Counted from the stretch's first letter, positions 54,996-64,000 are shown. The stretch: 64,000 bases of DNA from Paenibacillus agricola (GCF_011440305.1 NZ_JAAOIW010000011.1:186001-250000); one strand, 5' to 3'. Numbers and translations: made by a program. The notes: generated by a model not told the origin, from the sequence alone.

Positions 54996-55883
54996 CTAGT
55001 AATTTGTATCAAATGAATACGACCACAGAAACAAACCAATGACAAACCAAACCATTGCTAGTCCTGTACCCGCCACATTGATCATGAACAACACCTGGTT
55101 TAAATCATTCTCCCGGGCTTCGAAGCTCGATTGCTGTTTTTTATTGAGCGTGTCGGAGTTTTCCTTTAACATCTTGTCAAGCTCATTGTACTCGACACCA
55201 TCCAGATCTCGAAGCATGGAAGCAAGGTAGGCAATCTCTTCATTACCAGGATGCCGCTGCTGCAGCCGCATGAGAGCAACTTCTTTCCCTCTTCCCCATT
55301 CGTGTTCCAGCAAAATGAGGTCACCCTTGATAATCTTAAAATAATCCTGATATTTTTGGATTAAGTAAAGAACATTTCGCTGCTGGATCTCCTGCACCTC
55401 ATTTCGCAAAAGCAGTAGAAGCACATGCGTTTCCCTGGTAACGCGGTACCTTCGAACCTTTTGCAAAACTGGACCGATGACATTTGAAAATATCGTAAAG
55501 TTCTTAACACTTGGCCACATTGTACTATAAAGTAAAAATAAGCTGGCAATGGGCAAGAACAAATTACCTTGATAATCTGACCATCTTAATAACATGGTTA
55601 CAAATACAACCAGCGTTACGATGTCCCTAAATACTTTTAGTTTTGCAGCATCGAAAGGAATGCCCATACTTTGAATCAATTGATTTTCATCTTCGTTTAC
55701 ATAGATCTTTTGCCATCTTGATAGACGCTCTGTTGTCTCTAACTGGACATAAATCCTCATTTCATTGACTGCTAGAATCCGCTGTCCCTTGCCGATGGAA
55801 AGAATCACTGAAATACCAGCTGCTATAATTAGCAAAAAACTCGCCCATAGGATGGTATCGAATGGATTTTCCCAAAAATACAA
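54996..55883 (-). CDS. TadC-like type II secretion F-domain membrane protein
   Basis: 295 residues with N-terminal and C-terminal membrane helices and a cytoplasmic helical domain between (RVTRETHVLLLLLRNEVQEI, LMRLQQRHPGNEEIAYLASM), the T2SSF/TadC layout. With TadB it forms the inner-membrane platform that the TadA motor turns. TTG 55883 follows GGTGGTGATATC. It lies 11 bp after tadB. Confidence 0.75.
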   Translation of the reverse strand: MYFWENPFDTILWASFLLIIAAGISVILSIGKGQRILAVNEMRIYVQLETTERLSRWQKIYVNEDENQLIQSMGIPFDAAKLKVFRDIVTLVVFVTMLLRWSDYQGNLFLPIASLFLLYSTMWPSVKNFTIFSNVIGPVLQKVRRYRVTRETHVLLLLLRNEVQEIQQRNVLYLIQKYQDYFKIIKGDLILLEHEWGRGKEVALMRLQQRHPGNEEIAYLASMLRDLDGVEYNELDKMLKENSDTLNKKQQSSFEARENDLNQVLFMINVAGTGLAMVWFVIGLFLWSYSFDTNY

Positions 55884-55894
55884 GATATCACCAC

Positions 55895-56950
55895 CTATAA
55901 ATCAAACTTTCTTCGAGAAATAATGAGATTGACTACAATAGCCATAAATCCAAAGAAAACACCACCGATAAACAAAGTGGATCCAATTACACTTTCAAAC
56001 ATAAACTTCCTTGTTCCCTCTTCTCCCATCATTCGTAGCGCAAAGTAATAGGCGCCGTACAGGAGCGGAAAGGCAAAGAATCCGACTTGGACAATTTCCT
56101 TTTTTTTAGGCTTATCCTGATGCGAAACTCGCAAATAGCCGTGCATTTGTTCGATCAAGGATCGAAGTCCCATTGATATTTTCTTGGCTTCTCTCCGCCC
56201 CGATCCTTTATGGTCAAGACCGTAGGCTTCGCGATACATAATAAAAAATGTAGTTGCAAAAATGGAACCTACCTGATGCTCAAATACATCCAATTCAAAA
56301 ATTAAACGACTCTCTTGTTTCCTTTGCATGGCCTGTGCAACCCGAAAGGTCATCGATTTTAAAGGACCGGTATGAAGCACATCTGTTAATTCCATCATCG
56401 TTGGATACAAATCATATTTCTGTAGATACTTCCTCTCAAATTCCTCTACATAATTCAGAAACTGATGGCTCAATTTAGCTCGGCGACGTTGAACAAACGC
56501 ACGAAGAAATATAAATGGCAGCAGCATGACAGCGAAAATGATAAGAACAGGTATAATATAACTAAGCCCGCTAAAAGGAAGCAGGCTGCTACCAGCCTTA
56601 AAATAATTGTTCTGTACCCATATTCCACATGTAATCCCCATAACAATGCTAGTGGTAAAAATGAAGATTAATGTTAGACGAGTTGCTGACGCCGATAACA
56701 TAATTAAGGCATTTAAGTCCAATGCAACAACACGGTACCACGATTTTTCAAAATACTTTTCGTTATTCTGTGGTGAAGATCTTCCAAATCCATTTTCCGA
56801 AAATCGATGATCGATTTCTTCCTGAATTTGATGCAATTTAGATCCCTGGATAAAGAAATGAATGCCGCAACCAACACCTCCAACCAAAATGAATAACATA
56901 GAGATATACATCCAGTATTGGCTCAGGTTCGTTATGATCGTTGCCAGCAT
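55895..56950 (-). CDS. tadB: TadB-like type II secretion F-domain membrane protein
   Basis: 351 residues: two N-terminal helices, a helical cytoplasmic domain (FLNYVEEFERKYLQKYDLYP) and two C-terminal helices, as in TadB. Start ATG 56950 overlaps the tadA stop (TAATG), with GGGGAGGGGG just upstream, giving strong translational coupling. An alternative ATG five codons earlier lies within the RBS. Confidence 0.8.
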   Translation of the reverse strand: MLATIITNLSQYWMYISMLFILVGGVGCGIHFFIQGSKLHQIQEEIDHRFSENGFGRSSPQNNEKYFEKSWYRVVALDLNALIMLSASATRLTLIFIFTTSIVMGITCGIWVQNNYFKAGSSLLPFSGLSYIIPVLIIFAVMLLPFIFLRAFVQRRRAKLSHQFLNYVEEFERKYLQKYDLYPTMMELTDVLHTGPLKSMTFRVAQAMQRKQESRLIFELDVFEHQVGSIFATTFFIMYREAYGLDHKGSGRREAKKISMGLRSLIEQMHGYLRVSHQDKPKKKEIVQVGFFAFPLLYGAYYFALRMMGEEGTRKFMFESVIGSTLFIGGVFFGFMAIVVNLIISRRKFDL

Positions 56951-58407
56951 TAGCCCCCTCCCCATGTAAGCGAAATTTCTTTCTCTTCTTCTGGAATTGG
57001 ATACTTCTCCGACAGTGCCTCTAAAGCCTTCATACCTTCTTCAAAACTATCTCGATTTTTTCGACGCATCCGATTCTTTAAACGCTTATCAATATGATGA
57101 TGGAAGTACCACTGCCGACCATCGAACCACATAATCCGACGACTTGTTACAGTCAAAGTGATGGCATCAAATACAATTTCGGAGAGTTCAACATTCCTTA
57201 ATGTTATTTGATCTTCATCCAACTCCATGACCATCACAAAATCGATATGATTGGCATAATCCGTTAACGCAATTTGATAGTTTAATCCTTGAACCCACCG
57301 TATTTCCTTACGTGCTAATGTACCCGGTACGTTTGATGAATCTTTTTCATGCATCGTTGTTACAACTAAACCCGTTGTATTCGCACAAGCCTCTTTATAC
57401 ATAGAAGCCTCTACCTCTCTGACTTCCCCGATAATGTACTGGCCAGGATCCTGCCTAAGCGTTCGTGGAAATACAATGGATACCATCGTTTTGTCATCAC
57501 CCACAAATTCAGTAATATCACGATCGGGAAAGCGAGACTTTAAGCCGAGCTCCGGAGCATTCTCGGCAAGAACCGAAATTTTATCAGTTTCCGTTTCGGC
57601 AAATAGGGACAATAGTATGGTTGACTTTCCCGTTCCTGGCTCACCAGTAATGATGCTTTTACAACCACATCGAGCGATCATTCGGTAAATAGGGGCGGCC
57701 TCGTAGTCAATCGTTTGTAACTTGGCTTGTTCTTGCAGCGTGAAATGCTCTACTGTATTTCGTCTAAATACAATTGTTGGCCAGAGCGTTAGAGGCGGCT
57801 GCGTAATAACTACCCTTGTCCCATCGTACAAACGCAATTCAGAATATTGTTTTTCCCGGTTCATTACTGCCGATTCATCATTTCGCATTAAGTTCTCGAT
57901 CAGTCGATAGACATCCTTGATGCTCCTATACTGTTCGTGCATACGATGCTTCTCACCGATTTTTTTGTACCTAACTTCGGTACCATTCACTCGACACTTC
58001 CCGATGTTACGATGCCGCTCCAACCATACACTTACCACTCCCAGCCCCCATATTTCATGGAATAAGGCATCTATAAGGTTTTGGTAGATTGAAGGGTATT
58101 GTGTTTCTGTAAGCTTCAATTGCTCGACCTGCTGCTTAATAATAATTTTTATTTCTTGAACAGCTTCAGGATGACCAATTGTTGCTCTATGCTGCTGATT
58201 CAGATAAGCCTTTTTCTCATCATCGGTTTTTGCAGAATCGAGACGTTTATCAAAATACTTACTAATAACGTCAAGCGTACCGTCAAAGGCTCCCAGCGAA
58301 TAGCCGGTTGTTGCGTCTTTTCTTTTATGATTATCCCGAGTGTAATCAATCAACTGTCCAATGGTAACTTCCTCTTTGCCCATGATTTCCTTTTCAATAG
58401 TAGCCAT
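56950..58407 (-). CDS. tadA: TadA/CpaF-family secretion ATPase
   Basis: 485 residues of the type II/IV secretion ATPase family: N-terminal helical domain (LFHEIWGLGVVSVWLERHRN), Walker A ITGEPGTGKSTILLS (about 256), Asp-box and Walker B region with YIIGEVREVEASMYKEA, and a His box (GLVVTTMHEKDSSNVPGTLA). It powers pilus assembly. VirB11 of conjugation belongs to the same superfamily, so a role in DNA transfer cannot be ruled out. It lies 3 bp after tadZ and overlaps tadB. Confidence 0.92.
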   Translation of the reverse strand: MATIEKEIMGKEEVTIGQLIDYTRDNHKRKDATTGYSLGAFDGTLDVISKYFDKRLDSAKTDDEKKAYLNQQHRATIGHPEAVQEIKIIIKQQVEQLKLTETQYPSIYQNLIDALFHEIWGLGVVSVWLERHRNIGKCRVNGTEVRYKKIGEKHRMHEQYRSIKDVYRLIENLMRNDESAVMNREKQYSELRLYDGTRVVITQPPLTLWPTIVFRRNTVEHFTLQEQAKLQTIDYEAAPIYRMIARCGCKSIITGEPGTGKSTILLSLFAETETDKISVLAENAPELGLKSRFPDRDITEFVGDDKTMVSIVFPRTLRQDPGQYIIGEVREVEASMYKEACANTTGLVVTTMHEKDSSNVPGTLARKEIRWVQGLNYQIALTDYANHIDFVMVMELDEDQITLRNVELSEIVFDAITLTVTSRRIMWFDGRQWYFHHHIDKRLKNRMRRKNRDSFEEGMKALEALSEKYPIPEEEKEISLTWGGG

Positions 58408-58410
58408 GGT

Positions 58411-59508
58411 TTAACCTGTCCTTCCAGCGAATATTTGAGTAAAAAATGAGACTTTTTCATTTTTGGCCATGACAACAGGTAGCTCGTAATCGGATATGAT
58501 CAGATCAATTAACTTACCAAGTCCATTCTTGAAATGTTTAGAGTTCCGTACATTTGTTGGCACATATGGTAACGTAGCTATATTGGGAGAATCCATATAC
58601 GTTGATATATTTGATTTTGTACCGGTTCCTTGACCATCAAAGTTAAAGATAAAACTCGTTTTCCTTAAATCGATCTCAAACTGATGTTTTAAGTCAGGCA
58701 TTACTCCATAAAATTCTTGCATTTCCTCTGCCTTGCTCGTCGCACACATGTACTTCCTTTGAATTGCCTTTAATGCGACAAGTGTAAACGAATTATCCCA
58801 ATAGGGACTAACATCGAACAAGGTTACGTCAAAAGCATGCTGCACTATACCAATGATCTGCTCCAATCGATTAGGAACGAATGTTCGAGCATATTCCAAG
58901 TGCGGATTACCGGATATCTCAAATATTCTTTTTTCTTTTTCACGAGCTATTTCTTTTACCCGCTCTGCAGTCAAACCACCTGACTCATATTCGCGGTACA
59001 GCTGGAATATGCCTTCGGGAACTGAGTTAAAAGCGTAAGGATCCAACCGGATGATCCCAATAGTGGCACTTGTTTTCTCCGATAATTGTTGAGCAATCGA
59101 ATCCACAATTTTAGATGTACCCGATTTGCGATGGCAGGAAACAAATGCGATTGCATTTTGCCGTTGTGACTGAAATCTTTCCGGGAATACGATCCTAGCG
59201 ATTTCATCTTGTATTTGTGAGTCGGTGCGATCCACCAGGAAGCTGGCTGATTTGATATCGCAGGTTTCTTTGGCTTGTTCATAATCTCCGTCCAAGCCGC
59301 GACGAACGCCATAAACATAAATAATTTTGGCGTTAGGATACTCGTTTGCTGCATAGTCGAGAATTTGTAATGAGGTATGATCTAAAATGATTACTTCAGT
59401 TTCAATTCGTTCTGTAAATTCGAAAACATATTTAGTTGCCTGCAGATCTTTTATGTTTTGGACAATTGGTGCTAATCTACTCGTATTTCCCACAACGATT
59501 GCCTTCAT
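58411..59508 (-). CDS. TadZ/CpaE-like localisation ATPase
   Basis: 365 residues: a receiver-like N-terminus and a MinD-like domain with IAFVSCHRKSGTSKIVDSIA (deviant Walker A, KSGTSK) and DVTLFDVSPYWDN. TadZ places the Tad apparatus at a cell site. RBS GGGGAGTGACTT precedes ATG 59508. It is 3 bp after the CpaB-like gene, so it is within the same operon. Confidence 0.75.
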   Translation of the reverse strand: MKAIVVGNTSRLAPIVQNIKDLQATKYVFEFTERIETEVIILDHTSLQILDYAANEYPNAKIIYVYGVRRGLDGDYEQAKETCDIKSASFLVDRTDSQIQDEIARIVFPERFQSQRQNAIAFVSCHRKSGTSKIVDSIAQQLSEKTSATIGIIRLDPYAFNSVPEGIFQLYREYESGGLTAERVKEIAREKEKRIFEISGNPHLEYARTFVPNRLEQIIGIVQHAFDVTLFDVSPYWDNSFTLVALKAIQRKYMCATSKAEEMQEFYGVMPDLKHQFEIDLRKTSFIFNFDGQGTGTKSNISTYMDSPNIATLPYVPTNVRNSKHFKNGLGKLIDLIISDYELPVVMAKNEKVSFFTQIFAGRTG

Positions 59509-59511
59509 AAG

Positions 59512-60273
59512 TCACTCCCCATTTACAGCATAAATCAGTTTATAACCTTCCTGAACAGCCATTTTTAATACCGCGTATTCTTCGGATTTGAGATATATTT
59601 TTGCTTCAGTCGGCTTAGCAGTACCCTCTGAGCGATCGTCGACTCCTTTTTGGTTTTTGACTGTTTTGTTCGATGAGTCCATGATATAACGCAACCGCAC
59701 GTTTTCAAATACCGGCTTAGTTAATGGTCTCTCCGGAGTATCCATCACTTGATCAAGCACTTCTGGAAAACCAAGCATCTTGGTCTGGGTATTTGAATTC
59801 ACTTTAGCAGCCTGGCTTTGTTTGAGCTTTTCACTCGGGAATAGCCAAAGATCACCTGTATCACCGTTCCGGCCCGTCCAATCAAGTACTTCCCACCAAG
59901 AAGCAGGTATCGGATATTCTTTTTCTCCTTTTTTTGGGGCAAAGATGGTTTCGCCAACATAATTTAGGGTTAAAAAATCACCTGGGTGGAGTGTCTGTAC
60001 CATAGTTTTATTGACAACTTGATTTTTATTATTCGGTGTTATCATGGTTGGGGTAATGACAGCTTGCAAAACTTCCTTCTCATCGAAGAGCAGTTCAAAT
60101 TTGTCCGCTGTGATTTCAGTGAATTTCTCCACCTTGGCGCCCTTCTTCGGCTCATATACATAAGTCTTTGGCAATAAATCTTGACCAGCTATATAGATGA
60201 TCATAAATCCACCAATACCCACCACAAACATGACAATGGAAGTCATGAACAATAGGGTTACTTTAACGCGCAT
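59512..60273 (-). CDS. CpaB/RcpC-like pilus assembly protein
   Basis: 253 residues with one N-terminal membrane helix and an extracytoplasmic SAF/CpaB-like domain (LFDEKEVLQAVITPTMITPN, LHPGDFLTLNYVGETIFAPK). In Tad systems CpaB/RcpC sits between membrane platform and pilus. It begins the Tad-like operon, after a terminator at 60299-60346. RBS GGAGGAGCAGTT precedes ATG 60273. Confidence 0.7.
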   Translation of the reverse strand: MRVKVTLLFMTSIVMFVVGIGGFMIIYIAGQDLLPKTYVYEPKKGAKVEKFTEITADKFELLFDEKEVLQAVITPTMITPNNKNQVVNKTMVQTLHPGDFLTLNYVGETIFAPKKGEKEYPIPASWWEVLDWTGRNGDTGDLWLFPSEKLKQSQAAKVNSNTQTKMLGFPEVLDQVMDTPERPLTKPVFENVRLRYIMDSSNKTVKNQKGVDDRSEGTAKPTEAKIYLKSEEYAVLKMAVQEGYKLIYAVNGE

Positions 60274-60298
60274 AACTGCTCCTCCCTGAAACTCAAAA

Positions 60299-60346
60299 AC
60301 GTTCCATTAAGACGGACTTTGGCAACGTTCTACCTTAATGAAACGT
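60299..60346 (-). terminator. Terminator between the replication-relaxation-like gene and the Tad operon
   Basis: ACGTTTCATTAAG paired with CTTAATGGAACGT, then TTTTT on the minus strand. Confidence 0.7.
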
Positions 60347-60352
60347 ATGGAA

Positions 60353-61303
60353 TCAGTTATCTAAAAAATCAAATATAAATTGCTTCAAATGTACCTCGCC
60401 AGGATTTTCTCCCTTTACTGCCATGCGAAAGGCTGTTCGTACATCTGCCATATGTTCATCAATTAAAAATAAATGGATCATTTCGTCTGGTAGATGGTTC
60501 AGAGAACCAACAATTTCACAAACCGCTTCCTCAGTGCCACAACTCCATAACATAATGGGAGGATTGTCAGTAGGATATGGGCTAGGGAGACGTCCCTCAC
60601 GTTCAATCCAATTTAAATACCTCTTCAATTTGTATTTCATGAAGCGAAGCGGTTTTTTGGTTTGTTGTAAACGTTCAATGTACATTACGATTGACCCCAT
60701 CGGCGTTTTCATTCGAATGAGCGCTAATGGATTTTCTTCGTTTGGTGAAATATGTGGATACAACAAAAAATCTTCCTTGGCAATTATACCTTTCTGCAGC
60801 AGCTGTATTCTCAGTTCATTGACTGCACAAATAGGAAGATAATGCGATATATTTTGTGCCAGAGCAATCGGGTTGGGAAGGTCGTGCATGCCCATGACAA
60901 ACCCCAAATAATTTTTTGCCGCAATCCCGATGCTCCAGACATATTCTCTCTCATTAAATTCGCTTTCCATGTACCAACCGTCAAACCAACCAATTTGCTG
61001 TAGAAAGCGAAGCCGGGTACCGAGTTTGTGGCCTTTCTCAAACTTGTCTTGGTAGAGACGCCGAAGCTGATTTTCCGTCAACACTTTCATTTGAGCTAGT
61101 GTAACGGCTACTTCTACATCACCTTCCGTTATCTGTCCGGTTTCGACGCGGAAAACCGTAACTTCCAAATTTGTTTCTGGCCGACTCCGAAAAGGCAGCA
61201 TTTTGAATTGCAATGTCGGATCATCCAGTATGGGAACACCGCCATCTAGCGATTTCCACACCCTTGCCGTTTCTGCGTTAAGTGGAGTAAGGGCTGAACG
61301 CAT
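60353..61303 (-). CDS. Replication-relaxation-like winged-helix protein
   Basis: 316 residues. The N-terminal half has a winged-helix look (ALAQMKVLTENQLRRLYQDK-like pattern, then TRLRFLQQIGWFDGWYMESE), as in replication-relaxation family proteins of ICEs and plasmids. The C-terminal half (IMLWSCGTEEAVCEIVGSLN) is nuclease-like in pattern, not proven. It overlaps the S1-like gene by 26 bp and has no RBS, so it is translationally coupled. Confidence 0.55.
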   Translation of the reverse strand: MRSALTPLNAETARVWKSLDGGVPILDDPTLQFKMLPFRSRPETNLEVTVFRVETGQITEGDVEVAVTLAQMKVLTENQLRRLYQDKFEKGHKLGTRLRFLQQIGWFDGWYMESEFNEREYVWSIGIAAKNYLGFVMGMHDLPNPIALAQNISHYLPICAVNELRIQLLQKGIIAKEDFLLYPHISPNEENPLALIRMKTPMGSIVMYIERLQQTKKPLRFMKYKLKRYLNWIEREGRLPSPYPTDNPPIMLWSCGTEEAVCEIVGSLNHLPDEMIHLFLIDEHMADVRTAFRMAVKGENPGEVHLKQFIFDFLDN

Positions 61304-62216
61304 ATGGTTTACGCAATGAAGATTGTAGTGTTGGATCTACTTTAAAAATTCTTGCCTTTCCGCGTCGAGCCTGCTTATCCATCGATACAATTTCTATGTG
61401 AACTTTCAGCCCTTGCGGCAGGCTACCGCCGTATTGCCGTCGTAAATTGGATTGAAGATTTCCTAGGATGACAATCCCTTTTGGCAATTCAAGAAAGTAA
61501 CTGTTCTGCCCCGCTCCAAAGCCGGTTATTTTGGCTACAGTGGAATCGCCTCTTGTATAAAAATCATCGATATTATCCCATATTTTTAACATTTCTTCAT
61601 TCAGCACGGCTCGACGCGACAAGCGCACACGATAGCCAAACTCCACTACTGTTTTACTTATAGTTTCAGCTGCGGCAGCGTCTCCGGTTTCATCTTCTTT
61701 GCGGTCATCAATCCGTTCATCAATAGAAATGATTTTTAAATCAAGTTCGGTACCCACTTTAAGAAATTCTCTTAAATTCGTAGTCCTGACAGAATCCCAT
61801 TCCTGTGGAGGGATTAGGCAAGGAACTCCTTCTACATCAATAAATACCAAATTATTTTCAGTTACGCCCGTTACATAACCGCTGACCATATCGCCCACGC
61901 TGTGGTTCCGGATAAAAGCCCTGGATACTAGCGGCACCGCTTCGATCCTACTGACGATAACATTACCATCTGGCGTGATCTGTTTTACGATGAATGGAAC
62001 TGTCGTTTGCAAAAAACCGCTGTAAGACACCAAATCCCGATTAATGAATTCATTTTTCCTGCAATACACGATCACGCCATTAAAGTTAATCAAAATCAAT
62101 TCCTCGCTACTGTCCCTACCAAGTTTGACGGGACGAATATTCTCGACCAGTCCATACTGCACATACTTTCTACGCATTGATTCCTGTAACAATTCCAACA
62201 CAGCTACATTGTTCAT
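61278..62216 (-). CDS. S1-like OB-fold RNA-binding protein
   Basis: 312 residues from ATG 62216. OB/S1-like repeats are seen around SVGDMVSGYVTGVTENNLVF and GDSTVAKITGFGAGQNSYFL. The N-terminal part resembles related folds. It may bind nucleic acid in the element's replication or transfer. GGAGGAGGCAATGT precedes the start; an out-of-frame ATG at 62220 is in the RBS spacer. Confidence 0.65.
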   Translation of the reverse strand: MNNVAVLELLQESMRRKYVQYGLVENIRPVKLGRDSSEELILINFNGVIVYCRKNEFINRDLVSYSGFLQTTVPFIVKQITPDGNVIVSRIEAVPLVSRAFIRNHSVGDMVSGYVTGVTENNLVFIDVEGVPCLIPPQEWDSVRTTNLREFLKVGTELDLKIISIDERIDDRKEDETGDAAAAETISKTVVEFGYRVRLSRRAVLNEEMLKIWDNIDDFYTRGDSTVAKITGFGAGQNSYFLELPKGIVILGNLQSNLRRQYGGSLPQGLKVHIEIVSMDKQARRGKARIFKVDPTLQSSLRKPYAFSPYST

Positions 62217-62257
62217 ACATTGCCTCCTCCAGGGTTTTAAGCAAAAGGGCATAGAAA

Positions 62258-62291
62258 AAGACGCACGTAACCAATAGGTCGCGTGCGTCTT
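62258..62291 (-). terminator. Terminator after the coupling-protein gene
   Basis: AAGACGCACG / CGTGCGTCTT stem with inner ACC/GGT and a T-run on the minus strand. It starts with GGCGGAAGACGC, like hairpins at 42873 and 53565. Confidence 0.8.
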
Positions 62292-62394
62292 CCGCCTTGT
62301 CGCTTGATGAAAGTTTATTCTAATAAAATTACTATACTCAAAAGTTTCCAAATAGACAAGCCCCATTTTATGGAGTTCCTTACAATCAGAGTCA

Positions 62395-64000
62395 TCATTC
62401 GGTATCCTTAGTTATTTTGAAAACCTGCTTCAAAAAGTTTTTGCTACTTGCATCAATGCCAACATCTTTCAGATGCTCTAGCCGCCGTTGCTTTTTATCC
62501 ATGACTACAGGCTCAGGAATAGCTGGCTCCTCCTGGACTTGGAGTACATCTGCTTCTATTTCTTTTTGATCGTTTACGATTTCATTGACTTCTGGCTTGT
62601 TGACTTGTGGGACCGGCGCCTTGCTCTGGATACTGCCAAATAGGCTTGAAAAGTTAACAACGTCGTTCGATGGTGATTGCTCAATTTTAGTGACAGGAGT
62701 GCTCTTCATTTCTTGGACTTGAATGGAAGGTGATTCCGACTTACTTGGTGCATGGGGCAAGCTATCCTCGCTTTTCTTCATTGTTTTGGTATTTTCGCCT
62801 TCTACAGTTCTCGTCTCTCCGGGTACTCTCTTTCCATATGCTATTTGAGAAGCACGAGGTAATGGCTCTTTTTCAATTTCATCTTCACGTATCCTTTCAA
62901 CATCAACAAGGACCGTTACATCCATTTCATCCTTAGTCTCGCTTAATGAAAGACTAACAAATCGGTCCATGTAATCTTCAGGCTTTTCCATTTCTTCAAA
63001 AATGGGAGCTAAACGACCGTTTTGGATTTGCATTTCCAAATCAGCTGAAGGGTCTTTAGTATTAGGGTCAACGAACTCTCCCGAACTATCAATCCAATTC
63101 ATATCAAATGTATATACAATATCGTCGTCATCTTGCCAGTATCTCATAAACTCTTTTACTGCAGCGGGCTTGAGTGCTTTTTTCCACTTTTTTGAGTTTC
63201 CCATATCGACGAAGTCACCCTCGCCTTTTACTGCTTTCGCTGTACTTCCTTCAATTACCAACCGGATGTAACTGAACTTGAATTTGTTGAACATGATTTC
63301 ATCTTCGGTAACCAGTTCTTTTTCTTCTCGAGTGATCGTTTGCCCATAACTAAATGATGGGTTCGCAGCGCTTTCTGGCGTGTAATTTTCCCTAATGGAT
63401 ACTTCTTCAACAACATGCGTTCCGAAAATAGGAACCAGCTTTTTCGCATCATACTGGCCAACACCACCATAGACAATATAATTCCTTATGGTCCCGATCA
63501 TGGCATCAACAAATGCTTCATCGAATTTCACTTTGAACTGAGATAAGGATTGGCAAGCAACCATAATGGCAATCTTATATTTTCTACCTTGTCCCGCTAA
63601 CTTAAGAAAAGGAGCATTCATGTAATCATAAAATTCATCGACATCAACAGCAATCAGCGGTCTTGTATCTTCATCTCCTTTTCTCCGGAACACGGCATTT
63701 TGGACACTCATGAGTACCAATTTACCAAAAGCATCTGATACATTGCCTAGTAATCCATTGTCCGTATTACAAAGCAAAATGCCCCCCTTTGCCATTAGTT
63801 TATCCAGGTCTACTGCATTCTTGCCAGTCAGGATCCTTGCTAAATAAGGATTTGTAATTAAATCTGCTAAAAGATTTCTTGTTTGACGGGTAAATTCGGT
63901 CTGCTTGTCTTTAATTTTTATTTGTCCCTTGTACTCGCCGGAAGTAAATTTTTGCAGCATGCCTTCACGGTCTTTTTCCTCTTCTAAACCATCGTTATCG
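62395..64000 (-). CDS. Conjugative coupling protein (TraG/TraD/VirD4 family), 5' end outside window
   Basis: The open frame continues to the right edge, so the N-terminus (with Walker A) is missing. The visible part matches the C-terminal half of coupling ATPases and TraM-recognition-like proteins: MAKGGILLCNTDNGLLGNVS, PLIAVDVDEFYDYMNAPFLK (Walker-B-like, DVDEF), KIAIMVACQSLSQFKVKFDE and MIGTIRNYIVYGGVGQYDAK. Such proteins hand DNA to a transfer channel. The C-terminal tail is long and acidic/proline-rich. Its place next to Tad-like genes, rather than VirB4-like ones, is notable. Confidence 0.85.
   Translation of the reverse strand, partial: DNDGLEEEKDREGMLQKFTSGEYKGQIKIKDKQTEFTRQTRNLLADLITNPYLARILTGKNAVDLDKLMAKGGILLCNTDNGLLGNVSDAFGKLVLMSVQNAVFRRKGDEDTRPLIAVDVDEFYDYMNAPFLKLAGQGRKYKIAIMVACQSLSQFKVKFDEAFVDAMIGTIRNYIVYGGVGQYDAKKLVPIFGTHVVEEVSIRENYTPESAANPSFSYGQTITREEKELVTEDEIMFNKFKFSYIRLVIEGSTAKAVKGEGDFVDMGNSKKWKKALKPAAVKEFMRYWQDDDDIVYTFDMNWIDSSGEFVDPNTKDPSADLEMQIQNGRLAPIFEEMEKPEDYMDRFVSLSLSETKDEMDVTVLVDVERIREDEIEKEPLPRASQIAYGKRVPGETRTVEGENTKTMKKSEDSLPHAPSKSESPSIQVQEMKSTPVTKIEQSPSNDVVNFSSLFGSIQSKAPVPQVNKPEVNEIVNDQKEIEADVLQVQEEPAIPEPVVMDKKQRRLEHLKDVGIDASSKNFLKQVFKITKDTE

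Overview
The window reads as DNA from a Gram-positive member of the Bacillales, most likely Paenibacillaceae. It is AT-rich, has strong Shine-Dalgarno sites, uses TTG and GTG starts often, and encodes lipoprotein signal peptides and an S-layer homology protein. It looks like a mobile replicon (large plasmid or integrative/conjugative element): copper and thiol-redox genes on the left, replication and modification genes in the middle, and a pilus-like secretion system with a conjugation coupling protein on the right. No tRNA, rRNA, CRISPR array, intact transposase, integrase or recognisable replication initiator was seen.

Region 1 (1-14.1 kb) is a copper/redox island. A BlaI/CopY-type repressor with an M56 membrane metalloprotease sits among a CcdA/TlpA/Lgt-like thiol-redox operon, a Met-rich multicopper oxidase lipoprotein, a C39-type protease, a VTT-domain protein with a beta-propeller-like partner, a frameshifted CtaG, a Csp-type cysteine-rich copper storage protein, a Met/His-rich mini-lipoprotein and an NlpC/P60 hydrolase. 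Seven copies of a 17-bp dyad, WACTAC-N5-GTAGTW, are spread over 9 kb and point to one regulon. A stretch carrying the mini-lipoprotein and the start of the NlpC/P60 gene is duplicated and partly decayed.

Region 2 (14.1-19.9 kb) is a classical CsoR system: csoR-copZ and copA-thioredoxin, each behind a CsoR-like operator. A copper-binding-like lipoprotein, a siroheme-reductase-like protein and two small ORFs follow.

Region 3 (19.9-44.3 kb) is mobile-element housekeeping: a phage-type cytosine methyltransferase broken by a frameshift, SSB, a Toprim primase-like protein, a PAPS-reductase-like enzyme, a DUF4258/YgiT toxin-antitoxin-like pair with a perfect palindrome between the genes, a second DnaN clamp, ribbon-helix-helix-like proteins, a membrane GAF protein, RadC, a GNAT protein and a MinD/TadZ-like ATPase. 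Three related leader elements (small hairpin, CGTTA-CTCGAAGA box, long hairpin ending in a T-run) precede the primase-like gene, dnaN and the GNAT gene.

Region 4 (44.3-64 kb) starts with GC-rich tandem repeats. Then, all on the minus strand: a 2297-residue secreted multidomain protein, an SLH protein, small pilin-like proteins, TadC, TadB, TadA, TadZ and CpaB-like proteins, a replication-relaxation-like protein, an S1-like protein, and a TraG/TraD-type coupling protein that runs off the right edge. Finding Tad machinery, a surface protein and a coupling protein next to each other, with no VirB4 in view, is the most unusual aspect of the window.
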